Positions 1 through 9,508 of a DNA stretch of 64,000 nt are shown here, piece by piece. Position 1 is the stretch's first letter. Each line of letters begins with the position of its first letter. The translations under genes and the position numbers were made by a program. Below the pieces are notes generated by a model. The model was not told the DNA's origin. It worked only from the letters and a program-made list of their open reading frames with translations, and ran no database searches. The stretch comes from Dolichospermum sp. DET69 (lineage in GTDB: Bacteria; Cyanobacteriota; Cyanobacteriia; Cyanobacteriales; Nostocaceae): positions 1,032,501 through 1,096,500 of the forward strand of contig CP070233.1 in NCBI GenBank assembly GCA_017355425.1, written 5' to 3'.

Positions 1-421
1 AGACAGTTGGCATAATCAAAGTTCCCTTCAAGCCTGACCACAGATATATTTAGTCATTTTTAATTTTTAATTGCTGATATATAATTCCCATAAGTAGGTA
101 GGTGAACAGAAAAATTTAAATGTATGTGAAGAAAAGTAAAATCGCCCAAAACTCTCTTCCTGTTCCCAGTTAAGAGTTCCCTGTTCCCTTGCCCCAACGA
201 CAATTTTTAACGCCAACCTACTTATTTGATTTTCGAGATATTACGTAGGGTGGGCATTGCCCACGCACTCACACTACTTAAAATTTTACAAATATTATTG
301 ATAATTTCTGTATATCCAAAATTAATATTATCCGGACTCATAGGCAATAGGCAGAAGTAATTAAATATTCCTGGTACGTGATTATGATGTAAAAATGATT
401 TGTCCCCTGTAGTCATTATTA
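1..421. other. Intergenic, no gene seen
   Basis: I find no convincing gene on either strand. The stretch is AT-rich, with a short run of GTTCCC-type low-complexity repeats near 160-190 and one palindromic dispersed repeat near 237-284, listed separately. The promoter of the transporter gene that follows must lie here, but I cannot place its boxes with confidence. Confidence 0.6.
237..284. repeat. Palindromic dispersed repeat, copy 1
   Basis: The core GTGGGCATTGCCCAC at 250-264 is a perfect inverted repeat. It is flanked by ATATTACGTAGG on one side and ACACTACTTAAAAT on the other. A reverse-orientation copy with the same core and both flanks lies at 56943-57010, so this is a mobile or dispersed repeat and not a local hairpin. 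Confidence 0.75.
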
Positions 422-1342
422 ATGATGCATCAAAGTTCTGGTCATTGGCGTTTGGGTCTAGGTTTATCATTGGTAACTGTCTTTTTGTGGGGAGTTTTAC
501 CTCTAGCTTTAACGATAACGCTACAAGAGTTAGATGTTTTTACCGTTGTTTGGTTTCGCTTTTCAACCGCATTTATTTGTCTAGCAACTTATTTGTTGTT
601 TCAGAAAAAATTACCAACATTAGCAGAATTACGTGCTACTTCTTGGCAATTATTAGTAGTTGCTACCTTATGTTTGGCTGCTAACTATTTTCTGTTTACA
701 CAAGGTTTAGGATTAACATCCCCAGGCAATGCTGAAGTTATAATTCAATTATCTGGTGTATTATTAGGTTGCGGAGGATTAGTAATTTTTCATGAACGTT
801 ATACATTAAATCAATGGCTGGGTGTAGCTGTTCTCACTGTGGGTTTTACATTATTTTTTCATAGTCAATTAGCTAATCTAATGACATCGAAAGGTGAATA
901 TTTATTAGGTAGTGGCTTGATTGTTTTTGCTTCAATAGCCTGGGCTATCTATGCCTTATCACAAAAACAGTTATTACAATCTTTGTCTTCAGCAAAAATC
1001 ATGTTGATTATTTACGGTGGCTGTGCTTTATTATTTACACCATTTGCAAAAATCAATACTATTTTTACTTTGGATAGGTTTCATTTTTCAATTTTGGTAT
1101 TCTGTGCTTTAAATACCTTTATTGCCTATGGTGCTTTTGCAGAATCTTTAGAACATTGGCAAGCATCACGGGTGAGTTCTGTATTAGCTTTAGCTCCGAT
1201 TATTACTTTAATTTCCGGTTGGCTTATGTCAGTAATTGCTCCTAATATTATCTCTCCAGAAAATATTTCTCTCATGGGAATTATTGGAGCATTTCTAGTT
1301 GTTGCTGGTTCAATATCTATTGCTTTGGGTAAATCTAATTAA
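422..1342 (+). CDS. EamA/DMT family transporter
   Basis: A 306-residue, very hydrophobic protein with about ten predicted membrane segments arranged as two EamA-like halves. The second half begins near residue 155, after the soluble linker containing SKGEYLLGSG. Such drug/metabolite transporters sit in the inner membrane and export metabolites or amino acids; the substrate cannot be told from sequence. The usual size of the family is about 300 residues, so the gene is complete. Two adjacent ATG codons (422 and 425) compete for the start, with no clear Shine-Dalgarno. It stands alone, with repeat DNA upstream and a hydrolase gene downstream on the same strand. Family call is good; function is only general. 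Confidence 0.85.
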   Translation: MMHQSSGHWRLGLGLSLVTVFLWGVLPLALTITLQELDVFTVVWFRFSTAFICLATYLLFQKKLPTLAELRATSWQLLVVATLCLAANYFLFTQGLGLTSPGNAEVIIQLSGVLLGCGGLVIFHERYTLNQWLGVAVLTVGFTLFFHSQLANLMTSKGEYLLGSGLIVFASIAWAIYALSQKQLLQSLSSAKIMLIIYGGCALLFTPFAKINTIFTLDRFHFSILVFCALNTFIAYGAFAESLEHWQASRVSSVLALAPIITLISGWLMSVIAPNIISPENISLMGIIGAFLVVAGSISIALGKSN

Positions 1343-1600
1343 TAGGAATTATTAGCATTATTTAGATTTCATTCATGAGGAAGAATACATAATAAATACT
1401 GATGTAGATCATTAATATATTTATTATCATCTTAAAAGAACTCCTAGTAATTAACAGCAAACTCATCGGAAACAGCCTTCAATTTCGTTTCCTTGGCTTG
1501 TTGTAGGAAATATTTTGAATTTTTGAATTTTTCAACAGGGTGTTTAAATAACTACCAAAATTTGAGCCTCGCTCAACAACATCACCACACAAGTTAAGCG

Positions 1601-3370
1601 ATGAATATTTTTGGTAATTGGGGCAGCACCCTGAGAAAAAATTCTCTATTACTGGTTTTATCAATATTGCTGCCAACATTTGGGATAACTAACTCTGTTA
1701 TGGCAGCAGAACAAGTTCATGCTTCTTATTCAGCACTAGAAATTTCCATCCCTATTAGTGCCTTAGAAAGCTATGCTAAATATGGAATAATTAATGCAGA
1801 TTTAGCAGGGTATTATCAATATATTCCTACAAGTAAACTGCAAGAATTAAAGAAAATTTTAATTCAACCGCTGAAAATTAGTCCGGCTGTAGCTGCTCAA
1901 TTTCTTGACACCCAACAAGGAGAATTTATATTACAAAGGTTAGCAGAATTAATTAAAACTAAATCTGATTATCCAAAATTTGTATCTGGGTCTTTACGCA
2001 CAGCTTTAATTGCCGCAGCGGCTGAACCAGAAGGGTTAAATCTATTAAATTTATTACGTAAATATCCTCAAAATAATATTCATATTGATGTGGCTTCTAG
2101 TATGAAAATTGCTGATGAGTTAGAGAAAATGATCAGCGACACTGAAACAACTATTTCCACATTAATCCAAACATCAAAATTAGAAGCTGCTAAAATCTCT
2201 CAAACTAATTTTTCTCAATTACCAAAATTGCCAAATCCAGCAAATTTATCAATTCAAAAACAAACAATAAACTTCTTTGATTCCATTCGTAATCGGCATT
2301 TATTTACAGATATATATATTCCTAATACCCAAAGTCCTGCACCTGTTATTGTTATTTCTCATGGATTAGGTTTAGACAGTAGTAACTTTCGTTATTTAGC
2401 AAATCATTTAGCTAAATATGGTTTTGCTGTAATTATTCCCAATCATCCAGGTAGTGATGTTCAACAATTACAATCTTTAATTCAGGGTAGTAGTAATCAA
2501 GTTGCACATCCCAATGAATTTAAAGATAGACCTTTAGATATAAAATATATTTTAGATCAATTAGAGTCAGATTCACAATTTCAGCATCGGTTGAACTTAG
2601 AACAAGTAGGAATATTTGGTCAGTCTTTAGGGGGTTATACTGCCTTAGCTTTAGCGGGGGCAAAAATTAACTTTCAGCAATTACAAAAAGACTGTCATGG
2701 CGACAAATTGCGAAATACTTGGAATATGTCTTTAATGTTGCAATGTCGAGCGTTAGAATTGCCAAACCAGTCACGAGAAGAATATAATTTACAAGATCCT
2801 AGGATCAAAGCTGCGATCGCTGTTAATCCTATCACCAGTTCTATTTTCGGACAAGTTGGTTTAAGCCAAATTCACACCCCAATCATGATGATTGGTAGCA
2901 GTGAAGATACTGTTGCCCCAGCCTTATATGAGCAAATTGTCCCTTTTTCGTGGATTACTCATCCTCAAAAATATTTAGTTATGCTACTTGGTGGTACTCA
3001 TTTTTCCACCATTGGTAATAGCAATCCTGATAGTACACAAATGGCACTATCAACAGATATGGTAGGTGATGCTGAACAGGCATACAATTACATGAATGCT
3101 TTGAGTTTACCTTTCTTTCAAACTTATATAGCCGGAAAATCAGAATATCTTTCCTATCTTAATGCCGCCTATGCTCAAAGTATTTCTAGTCAGTCTCTCG
3201 GTTTAAATCTTGTCCAGTCCCTTAATCATCTCAAATTAGCACCAGTTTTAGGTGATAATCTCCAAGAAACCAACCCCGTCAAAAAAGAATTTTCTCATAC
3301 CATCATCCGCTTTGGATTTTGGATGCTGGGTATCGGTATTTCTCTCCTAGATTTGTTGGCGTTTTCCTAG
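1601..3370 (+). CDS. Secreted alpha/beta hydrolase with N-terminal DUF1400 region
   Basis: A 589-residue protein. Residues 1-36 form a signal peptide (hydrophobic [14 protein letters not shown], cleavage likely after VMA). Residues about 40-165 match the cyanobacterial DUF1400 region in style, and the rest is an alpha/beta hydrolase. The nucleophile elbow GQSLGG puts Ser near 342; the likely acid is Asp near 436 (SSEDTVAP) and the likely base is His near 467 (GGTHFS). The substrate is unknown; related proteins are annotated as lipase- or dienelactone hydrolase-like. The last 20 residues are hydrophobic and could anchor the protein in a membrane. truB starts about 50 bp downstream on the same strand, so cotranscription is possible. 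Domain call is from recognition of the motifs, not a search. Confidence 0.85.
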   Translation: MNIFGNWGSTLRKNSLLLVLSILLPTFGITNSVMAAEQVHASYSALEISIPISALESYAKYGIINADLAGYYQYIPTSKLQELKKILIQPLKISPAVAAQFLDTQQGEFILQRLAELIKTKSDYPKFVSGSLRTALIAAAAEPEGLNLLNLLRKYPQNNIHIDVASSMKIADELEKMISDTETTISTLIQTSKLEAAKISQTNFSQLPKLPNPANLSIQKQTINFFDSIRNRHLFTDIYIPNTQSPAPVIVISHGLGLDSSNFRYLANHLAKYGFAVIIPNHPGSDVQQLQSLIQGSSNQVAHPNEFKDRPLDIKYILDQLESDSQFQHRLNLEQVGIFGQSLGGYTALALAGAKINFQQLQKDCHGDKLRNTWNMSLMLQCRALELPNQSREEYNLQDPRIKAAIAVNPITSSIFGQVGLSQIHTPIMMIGSSEDTVAPALYEQIVPFSWITHPQKYLVMLLGGTHFSTIGNSNPDSTQMALSTDMVGDAEQAYNYMNALSLPFFQTYIAGKSEYLSYLNAAYAQSISSQSLGLNLVQSLNHLKLAPVLGDNLQETNPVKKEFSHTIIRFGFWMLGIGISLLDLLAFS

Positions 3371-3422
3371 TTTTAACAATTTGTGTAAAAATACAAAAAT
3401 CTCAACTATAAAATCTAAAATT

Positions 3423-4304
3423 GTGCAAGGCTTTCTTAATTTAAACAAACCATTTGACTGGACTTCTCATGACTGCGTAGCCAAAGTCCGAAAACTACTG
3501 AACATGAAACGAGTCGGACACGCAGGAACTTTAGATCCCAAAGCTACTGGAGTATTACCGATGGCTCTGGGTAGAGCCACCAGATTATTACAATATTTAC
3601 CGGGAGAAAAGGCTTATCAAGCCACTATTCGGCTAGGGGTACAAACTACTACTGATGATTTAGAAGGGGAAATTATTGCCTCCGCACCTTGTCCAGGGTT
3701 GGATTTGGAACATATAAAAACTGCACTTGACCAGTTTATCGGTAAAATTGAGCAAATTCCCCCCAGTTACAGCGCCATTCAAGTTGATGGCAAACGCCTG
3801 TATGATTTAGCGCGGAAAGGGGAAATAGTCGAAGTTCCCGTGCGAACAGTAGAAATTTCCCAAATTCAGGTATTAGATTGGCGAGACGGAGATTTTCCAG
3901 AATTAGATGTAGCCATAGCTTGTGGTACGGGAACATATATTCGCGCCATCGCCCGTGATTTAGGTACAATATTAAATACAGGTGGCACTCTGTCCGCCCT
4001 AATCCGCACAGAAAGCAGCAGTTTTCAGATTCCCACCAGTCTCACCTTCACAGATTTAGCAACCCAAATCGAAAACGGCACATTTCAACCCATATCCCCA
4101 GACACCCCATTACAACATCTCAAATCTCTAAATTTGCCAGCAGAATCTGCAAAAAAATGGTGTCAAGGTCAAAAAATTCCCCTCAATCTTGCTATTGGCG
4201 AGTTTGTCCGAGTTTATGAAACAGAAACTAATTTTTTAGGAATCGGGAAATTACAAGATGATTTATTAATTCCCCAGATGGTATTTTATGAATATACAAA
4301 ATGA
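3423..4304 (+). CDS. truB: tRNA pseudouridine(55) synthase TruB
   Basis: TruB isomerises U55 in the T-loop of tRNAs to pseudouridine in the cytoplasm. The N-terminal signature [17 protein letters not shown] and the catalytic block [15 protein letters not shown] are intact, with the catalytic Asp in LDP at residue 38. I choose the GTG at 3423, which gives 293 residues and the usual family start just before QGFLNLNKP; the frame stays open upstream to a TTG at 3381, but those 14 residues look non-conserved. The C-terminal half (about residue 225 on) fits the short PUA-like domain of the type 1 enzyme. It follows the hydrolase gene closely and is followed by a strong hairpin terminator. Confidence 0.95.
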   Translation: MQGFLNLNKPFDWTSHDCVAKVRKLLNMKRVGHAGTLDPKATGVLPMALGRATRLLQYLPGEKAYQATIRLGVQTTTDDLEGEIIASAPCPGLDLEHIKTALDQFIGKIEQIPPSYSAIQVDGKRLYDLARKGEIVEVPVRTVEISQIQVLDWRDGDFPELDVAIACGTGTYIRAIARDLGTILNTGGTLSALIRTESSSFQIPTSLTFTDLATQIENGTFQPISPDTPLQHLKSLNLPAESAKKWCQGQKIPLNLAIGEFVRVYETETNFLGIGKLQDDLLIPQMVFYEYTK

Positions 4305-4307
4305 ACT

Positions 4308-4340
4308 ACCCCATCTTTCTTCGTTGAAGATGGGGTTTCT
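4308..4340 (+). terminator. Rho-independent terminator of truB
   Basis: A perfect 10-bp stem, ACCCCATCTT with AAGATGGGGT, encloses a 9-nt loop and is followed by TTTCT. It begins only 4 bp after the truB stop codon. Confidence 0.85.
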
Positions 4341-4437
4341 ACATCCCCTTAAAAAATAAAGCTGATTTTAGGCAGAGATTTAGACCGAGACTACAGTAAT
4401 ATCACCTCAAGCAATTGGAGTAAAATGCAAACATAGA

Positions 4438-4470
4438 AATCCTAGATTATTTAATCTACAATCTAGGATT
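4438..4470. repeat. Short inverted repeat
   Basis: Eleven-base arms, AATCCTAGATT (4438-4448) and AATCTAGGATT (4460-4470), are separated by 11 nt. It lies just outside the miniature element at 4475-4579 and has no gene near enough to be an obvious terminator. Confidence 0.6.
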
Positions 4471-4474
4471 CAAT

Positions 4475-4579
4475 TACAGCGGTTCTTGATTGAGTGAGGT
4501 ACACGAACCCCACCCCCAACCCCAACCCGCTCTTCGAGAGGGGGCTATGATGTACCTCATAACAGCAGGAAATGCTGTA
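4475..4579. mobile_element. Miniature inverted-repeat element, family A copy 1
   Basis: The ends TACAGC and GCTGTA are inverted, and TGAGGTAC near the left end pairs with GTACCTCA near the right. Inside is a C-rich stretch (CCCCACCCCCAACCCC) opposite a G-rich one (GAGAGGGGGCT). No reading frame is present. A second copy at 7093-7428 has the same ends and interior but carries an extra insertion. Confidence 0.65.
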
Positions 4580-4713
4580 TCGTTAATACCACGTCCATAA
4601 ACTTCTGTATTTTTGTTAAGTTAATTAACTATTGAGAAAAATACATTTTGTATCTAGACATTTTTATTATAACTGGTATAATTTTGATAGTTTCACAAAA
4701 GTAAAATTATTTA

Positions 4714-4837
4714 GAGATTTCCAATTAAAAAAATATCCCAAAATTTCTTGTGGTGCGGGCATCTTGCCCGCTAATAATACAAGGACGGGCAAGATGCCCA
4801 TCCCACAAAATTGGATAATCTTTTTTGTGGAGTTCTC
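4714..4837. mobile_element. Miniature inverted-repeat element, family B copy 1
   Basis: About 124 bp that can fold almost end to end: the left arm from GAGATTTCCA to TTCTTGTGG pairs with the right arm CCACAAAATTGG to GGAGTTCTC. Inside, GCGGGCATCTTGCCCGC and GGGCAAGATGCCC form further palindromes. Degenerate copies lie at 11060-11196 and 32907-33018. An open frame across it is not a gene. Confidence 0.65.
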
Positions 4838-5038
4838 TTATCTTGTGAGTGTGATGGGTAGCTTAGTTACAGTTTGTGAAAACGTTAGCTTATCATCAAG
4901 CTATTAGCACACTGCTAACTTATTTTTTACAAAAAGCTGTGTAAAAGTTGCACTCAAAATGATATTGGATGATTTTTTTTGTGAAATTAACTTTGGACAC
5001 GTTTTTAATCGCATATCAACTTTGTGGGGAGTAGAACT

Positions 5039-6115
5039 TTGAAAAAAGCAAAATTTTTATGTATGTTGTTACGGCCCAATTGGGTGCAATTTATAGGCAC
5101 AACCTGTTTGAGTTATATGTGGTTGACTACTGCTCTTTCAGTTACTCCTGCTTCTGCGGCTGGTGAAGTAGCTTCTAGAAACCATAGCAGTGAAGACTTA
5201 ATCACTAATCAAACCGCTTTAGAGACTAACTTACCGGATCTCAAACAAGTACTAGCGGAAAAAATAAAATTGGGAAAAAAGGCAGCATCTATTGTTGCTC
5301 AAAAACAACCACAGTTAATTGCCCAAACAAACTCTCCTGGAACTAGTGATAACAGTCCAATTGATGTTGACAACTTACGCCAGCAATTATTAATTGAACC
5401 CCTCGTTAAACCACCACTGCCAGCATCGGCAGCCAAGCGTACATATGCACCTGGACTTAGCTTTGGCGGACCCAGTGCTTTCGGCGCTGGTTGGGGTGAT
5501 GTATTCGTAGGAGCATCAGGGGCAACCAGGAGCTCTAAGAGCGGCGATAATCCTCTTGATGGGAGTACCAGCTTAGGTTTTGGTTTAGGAAATTCCCAAA
5601 AACTCGTTGGTCTAGAATTTGCCTATACTAACGGTAGTATCAAAAAGTTCGGAGCAAATGGAACTTTTGACCTCAAAGTTCACCGGATTGCTTATGCTAA
5701 AGGAACAAATCAAGTTGGTGTAGCTGCTGGCTGGAAGACCTTTGCTCAGTATGGTAATGAAGGTGTTAGAGATTCCAGTGCTTATGGTGTAGTTACAACT
5801 TACTCTCTCTTACGGCCTAACGATTCTGTTAATCCAATGCCCATCTCCTTTTCCGCAGGAGCAGGTGGTGGAGACTTCCGACAAGGTAATGCCAGCACTG
5901 GTGTATTTGGTGGAGTAGGTGTGCAAGTTCATCCCCAGGTTGGTGTAGGTTTTGGTTGGAGTGGAGTTGGTTTAAACATCGGGGCTTCCTTTGTTCCCGT
6001 GCCTACTATACCCTTAACAATTACAGCCCAGGGTGCGGATCTCACAGATAACAGCAGCGGTGGCAGAGTATTTGTGTTGAGCGTAGGTTATGGTTTCAAC
6101 TTCTTACCTAAGTAA
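5039..6115 (+). CDS. Secreted glycine-rich protein, possible outer-membrane beta-barrel
   Basis: No family recognised. The best start is the TTG at 5039: a strong GGGGAG lies 7 nt upstream, whereas the upstream GTG at 5024 would put that motif inside the gene. This gives 358 residues. A hydrophobic segment (FIGTTCLSYMWLTTALSV) followed by ASA fits a signal peptide ending near residue 45. From about residue 130 to the end the protein alternates Gly with aromatic and hydrophobic residues (LSFGGPSAFGAGWGDVFVGA, SLGFGLGNS, VGFGWSGVGLNIGAS) and finishes VLSVGYGFNFLPK, the look of an outer-membrane barrel strand. The next gene, 25 bp downstream, is also secreted, so the two form a pair. Barrel nature is inference. 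Confidence 0.6.
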   Translation: MKKAKFLCMLLRPNWVQFIGTTCLSYMWLTTALSVTPASAAGEVASRNHSSEDLITNQTALETNLPDLKQVLAEKIKLGKKAASIVAQKQPQLIAQTNSPGTSDNSPIDVDNLRQQLLIEPLVKPPLPASAAKRTYAPGLSFGGPSAFGAGWGDVFVGASGATRSSKSGDNPLDGSTSLGFGLGNSQKLVGLEFAYTNGSIKKFGANGTFDLKVHRIAYAKGTNQVGVAAGWKTFAQYGNEGVRDSSAYGVVTTYSLLRPNDSVNPMPISFSAGAGGGDFRQGNASTGVFGGVGVQVHPQVGVGFGWSGVGLNIGASFVPVPTIPLTITAQGADLTDNSSGGRVFVLSVGYGFNFLPK

Positions 6116-6140
6116 ATACTTTTTTATCTAGATAATCATC

Positions 6141-7001
6141 ATGTTAAAAATCAGAAATCTCATTTTGGCTCTCAGTCTTAGTCCCTTAATGTCCGTTGCT
6201 TGGCAATTACCAAACCAAGCGCAAATTATCGGTCCAAGTAAGGGTACCGCTGGCACTCCAAGTGGTGCTGCAACTAGTGGGTCAACAACTACCATTTTTT
6301 CCGCACCGGCTGATGGAGGTGGCGCGGCTGCTGGAGGTGGCGGTGGAGGTGGCGGTGCTGCTCCAGTAGCAGCATCACCTAATGTCAGTGTGGGACCAGG
6401 TGGTACTATTACCGTTTCACCTGCCGCAGCCGCAGAAGTTACTGCTGCTGCGGCTGCTGCTATACAGAGTGCAGCGGCTGATGGAGGTGGCACGACTGGT
6501 GGAGGTGGCACGACTGATGGAGGTGGCACTGCTGGTGGAGGTGGCACGACTGATGGAGGTGGCGCTCCTGGTGTCGCGGTTGTTGGACGTGGTGATGCTA
6601 CTGCTGCTGCTATTCTTGGCGGTGGTGCAGTCGGGCAGGCAACAGAAGCAGCAGTAACCGCAAATTTGGGTGGCGCAGGTGTTAGTTTAGCATTAGCAGG
6701 TGCGCTGACAGAAGCTCTTGGTGGTATTGTGGAATCGCCCAACGGTTCTATTCCATCAAGTTTTCCTTCAGCTCAGTTACCACAAGAGCAGCTAGTAGCT
6801 AGTAATAAAGCACTAAAAGGTTTAATCATCGCTCAGGGTGCAGCACCAACTGTAAACATTAATAAACTGAGTGATGCTATCAATGCATATAACCAAATTG
6901 TTGTAACAAGCAGTCCGGTAACTTTGCAAAAAATTTCACAAGACAAAGATTTCGTAGCCATTGGTACATTGCTCAAAAAATTAAGAGCGGCTATTGGTTA
7001 A
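6141..7001 (+). CDS. Secreted Gly/Ala-rich low-complexity protein
   Basis: Not recognised. The 286-residue protein starts with a signal peptide (residues 1-28, ending NQAQ). Residues about 50-150 are low complexity: a nine-glycine run, Ala-rich stretches, and a block of alternating GGGTT and DGGG units. The last 100 residues are ordinary sequence ending in an alpha-helical segment (PVTLQKISQDKDFVAIGTLL). It lies 25 bp after the barrel-like gene and before a strong terminator, so the two are probably one operon and may work together at the cell surface. The opposite strand shows a long proline-rich open frame that only reflects the GC-rich repeats. Fibre, adhesin or secreted structural roles are possible; none is shown. 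Confidence 0.6.
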   Translation: MLKIRNLILALSLSPLMSVAWQLPNQAQIIGPSKGTAGTPSGAATSGSTTTIFSAPADGGGAAAGGGGGGGGAAPVAASPNVSVGPGGTITVSPAAAAEVTAAAAAAIQSAAADGGGTTGGGGTTDGGGTAGGGGTTDGGGAPGVAVVGRGDATAAAILGGGAVGQATEAAVTANLGGAGVSLALAGALTEALGGIVESPNGSIPSSFPSAQLPQEQLVASNKALKGLIIAQGAAPTVNINKLSDAINAYNQIVVTSSPVTLQKISQDKDFVAIGTLLKKLRAAIG

Positions 7002-7025
7002 GAACAAACTTGATCAAACGCTTTG

Positions 7026-7068
7026 AAAAAATAACGGGGAGACACAAGAGCTTCTCCGTTATTTTTTG
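7026..7068. terminator. Terminator of the secreted-protein pair
   Basis: AATAACGG (7030-7037) pairs with CCGTTATT (7056-7063), extended by G-T and further pairs, then TTTTT. An A-run on the left side makes it usable from both strands. It lies 25 bp after the stop codon of the Gly-rich gene. Confidence 0.8.
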
Positions 7069-7092
7069 TAAAGAAAGACACAAAAGTTAAGT

Positions 7093-7428
7093 TACAGCAA
7101 ATTGTCATCAAACCCGGAACAAGAACCCCACCCCCAACCCCCCTGACAGGTGTAGGTTTTTTACAATTGGGTGAGGACAGGACTTGGAAGACAAGGCAGA
7201 CAAGGTGACAAGGGAGGAAAACCGGACAAGAAATGGATGATTGGTCATAAAACAAACCATAAATTGGGTATTTTATGGATAAAATCTTCCTTGTCTACTA
7301 TCCCTCCTTGTCTTCCTGGTCTTGCCTTTACAGAGAATATTAAAAACCTACACCTGTCAGCCCCCAACCCCCTCCCCGCAAGCGATGAGGGGGCTAAGAT
7401 GTACCTTATATGATTGGAAATCGCTGTA
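7093..7428. mobile_element. Family A miniature element copy 2, interrupted
   Basis: Same ends (TACAGC, GCTGTA), C-rich and AGGGGGCTAAGATGTACCT interior as the copy at 4475-4579. It is 336 bp instead of 105 because a separate element (7143-7360) is inserted in its C-rich tract. Confidence 0.65.
7143..7360. mobile_element. Miniature inverted-repeat element, family C, nested
   Basis: About 218 bp bounded by 19-bp perfect terminal inverted repeats, CTGACAGGTGTAGGTTTTT on the left and its complement AAAAACCTACACCTGTCAG on the right. The flanks on both sides read CCCCCAACCCCC, which may be a target duplication but could also be the natural repetition of the host element. No transposase is encoded; short open frames inside are not genes. 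Confidence 0.75.
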
Positions 7429-7931
7429 AGAGTTAGTCAAAAGGGTTTTATAAGCAAACAAGTGCAAGATTATTGACAATAAATGTTTAAAACTCTTGCA
7501 TTTTCACCTCTTCCTTCTGCCTTTTTCCTTCGTGTCCTTGGTCTCTATATCCCTCCGGTCTCGTCAGAGATACGTGGTTCATTAACTCCTGTACCGGCGA
7601 ATGGCCATTCGCCCCTACCTACTAACTTGATTCGGCAAGCCCTACTTGTGTTGACAAAAGCCCTGATGTTTTAGTTGAGAAAATCAAATACTTGAGATAT
7701 AATTGCCAAGATATCAAGTATTGAATAAGACTATTGCTGATGCAAAAACCAAGCAATGATAGTGATAGTCTTTTTGAACTCTGAAGTATTAGAAAGATTG
7801 CGTTGGGCTACAGCGTGTAAGTCTACACCAGGGATAACCGCTCCCATGCTCCTGTTGAAGTAGAAAATAAAGTCTAGCTTTGTCTAGGTTTTATATAGTA
7901 GAAAATAGGTGAAGACAACGGGGAAATAAAA
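7429..7931. other. Intergenic before lpdA, no gene seen
   Basis: No supported gene. A 63-codon open frame at 7483-7674 runs through low-complexity text (CCTCTTCCTTCTGCC) and a palindromic GGCGAATGGCCATTCGCC repeat at about 7597-7614, and is not credible as a protein. The lpdA promoter should lie in 7680-7920 but has no clear consensus. Confidence 0.5.
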
Positions 7932-9362
7932 GTGAGTCCTGGATTTGATTACGATTTAGTGATTATCGGCGCTGGTGTAGGTGGACATGGTGCTGCCTTA
8001 CACGCTATCAGTTGCGGTCAGAAAACAGCGATTATTGAAGCTGGGGATATGGGAGGAACCTGTGTAAACAGGGGCTGTATTCCTTCTAAGGCATTGCTGG
8101 CAGCTTCCGGAAAAGTTAGAGAATTACGCAATGCCCATCACCTCAAGTCTTTGGGAATACAAATTGGTAATGTCGAATTTGAACGGCAAGCGATCGCTGA
8201 TCATGCTAACAATCTCGTCTCCAAAATTCAAGGAGACTTAACCAACAGTCTCAAACGCTTGGGAGTTGATATTATTCGGGGTTGGGGTAAGGTATCTGGC
8301 ATACAAAAAGTTACCATCGTTACAGAAAGTGGTGAAAAAACCATTACTGCCCAAAATATCATCCTTTCCCCCGGTTCTGTCCCCTTCGTTCCCCCCGGAA
8401 TTGAAGTAGATGGCAAAACTGTATTTACCAGTGATCAAGGCGTTAAATTAGAAACTCTACCCAAGTGGGTAGCGATTATTGGTAGTGGTTACATAGGGTT
8501 AGAATTTTCTGATGTTTACTCGGCTTTGGGTTGTGAAATTACCTTGATTGAAGCTTTGAGTGAGTTAATGCCAGGGTTTGACCGCGATATCGCTAAATTG
8601 GCAGAACGGGTCTTAATTAACCCCCGTGATATTGAAACCAAAGTTGGTATTTATGCCAAAAAAGTCATCCCTGGTTCACCAGTAGTGATTGAGTTGGCTG
8701 ACTTTGAAACAAAAGAAGATTTAGAAGTTCTGGAAGTTGATGCTTGCTTAGTCGCTACAGGTCGTGTTCCCGCTACTCAAAATCTCGGTTTAGAATCTGT
8801 TGGCGTGGAACTTGACCGCCGCAATTTTATCCCTGTAAATGATAATATGGCGGTATTATTAGCCGGGGAAGTTGTCCCCTATCTCTGGGCTATTGGTGAT
8901 GCTACCGGAAAAATGATGTTAGCTCATACGGCATCGGCTCAAGGTATCATTGCTGTAGAAAATATGATGGGTCGTCACAAAACAGTTGACTATCGCAGCA
9001 TTCCTGCGGCCGCTTTTACCCATCCAGAAGTTAGTTATGTGGGCTTGACAGAAACAGCCGCCCATGCTTTAGGTTTAACTGAAGGTTTTGAAATTGCCAC
9101 CAGTAAGAGTTACTTTAAAGGTAATTCCAAAGCTTTGGCTGAAAATGATACTGATGGCATGACGAAGGTAATTTATCGTAAAGATACTGGCGAGGTCTTA
9201 GGTGTACACATCTTTGGTCCCCACGCCTCGGATCTAATTCACGAAGCCGCAGCCGCTATTGCTAATCGTCAATCTATCCAAACTCTCGCTTACCTGGTTC
9301 ATGCTCACCCAACGCTTTCAGAAGTTCTGGATGAAGCTTATAAACGGGCGTTAGTTAGTTAA
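7932..9362 (+). CDS. lpdA: Dihydrolipoamide dehydrogenase (E3)
   Basis: FAD-dependent E3 that reoxidises dihydrolipoamide with NAD, here most likely for the pyruvate dehydrogenase complex. The 476-residue protein has the FAD-binding GAGVGG (13-18), the redox-active disulfide CVNRGC with Cys44 and Cys49, the NAD-binding GSGYIG near 185, the second FAD motif WAIGDATG, and the C-terminal base motif HAHPTLSE. All are intact and the length is normal. It starts with GTG at 7932, 8 nt after GGGGAAA. It is followed by a 28-bp palindrome and then trpC on the same strand, an arrangement I believe is common in cyanobacteria. Confidence 0.96.
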   Translation: MSPGFDYDLVIIGAGVGGHGAALHAISCGQKTAIIEAGDMGGTCVNRGCIPSKALLAASGKVRELRNAHHLKSLGIQIGNVEFERQAIADHANNLVSKIQGDLTNSLKRLGVDIIRGWGKVSGIQKVTIVTESGEKTITAQNIILSPGSVPFVPPGIEVDGKTVFTSDQGVKLETLPKWVAIIGSGYIGLEFSDVYSALGCEITLIEALSELMPGFDRDIAKLAERVLINPRDIETKVGIYAKKVIPGSPVVIELADFETKEDLEVLEVDACLVATGRVPATQNLGLESVGVELDRRNFIPVNDNMAVLLAGEVVPYLWAIGDATGKMMLAHTASAQGIIAVENMMGRHKTVDYRSIPAAAFTHPEVSYVGLTETAAHALGLTEGFEIATSKSYFKGNSKALAENDTDGMTKVIYRKDTGEVLGVHIFGPHASDLIHEAAAAIANRQSIQTLAYLVHAHPTLSEVLDEAYKRALVS

Positions 9363-9406
9363 TTGAAAATTATTCAGTTCTCAATTAGACATTTCCTGTG
9401 AAAGAT

Positions 9407-9434
9407 GTAGAGACGTTCCATGGAACGTCTCTAC
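9407..9434. repeat. Perfect 28-bp palindrome between lpdA and trpC
   Basis: GTAGAGACGTTCC followed by its exact complement GGAACGTCTCTAC, with CA/TG at the centre. A shorter, diverged relative is at 51018-51045. It may act as a transcription terminator or processing site, but there is no T-run. Confidence 0.75.
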
Positions 9435-9508
9435 AAAGATTCTAGAAAATACGCGTTTCTGAAGATGTCTATTATTAATTCCCAATCCAAAATCTAAAAT
9501 TAAAAAAT

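Noticed and set aside
4632-4907. 91-codon plus-strand frame
   Set aside because: It runs through the family B inverted-repeat element, and no protein-like pattern is present.
6128-6742. 204-codon proline-rich frame on the minus strand
   Set aside because: It is the exact antisense of the Gly/Ala-rich repeats of the plus-strand gene; composition is explained by that gene.
7171-7413. 80-codon plus-strand frame
   Set aside because: It lies inside two nested miniature elements; frame is accidental.
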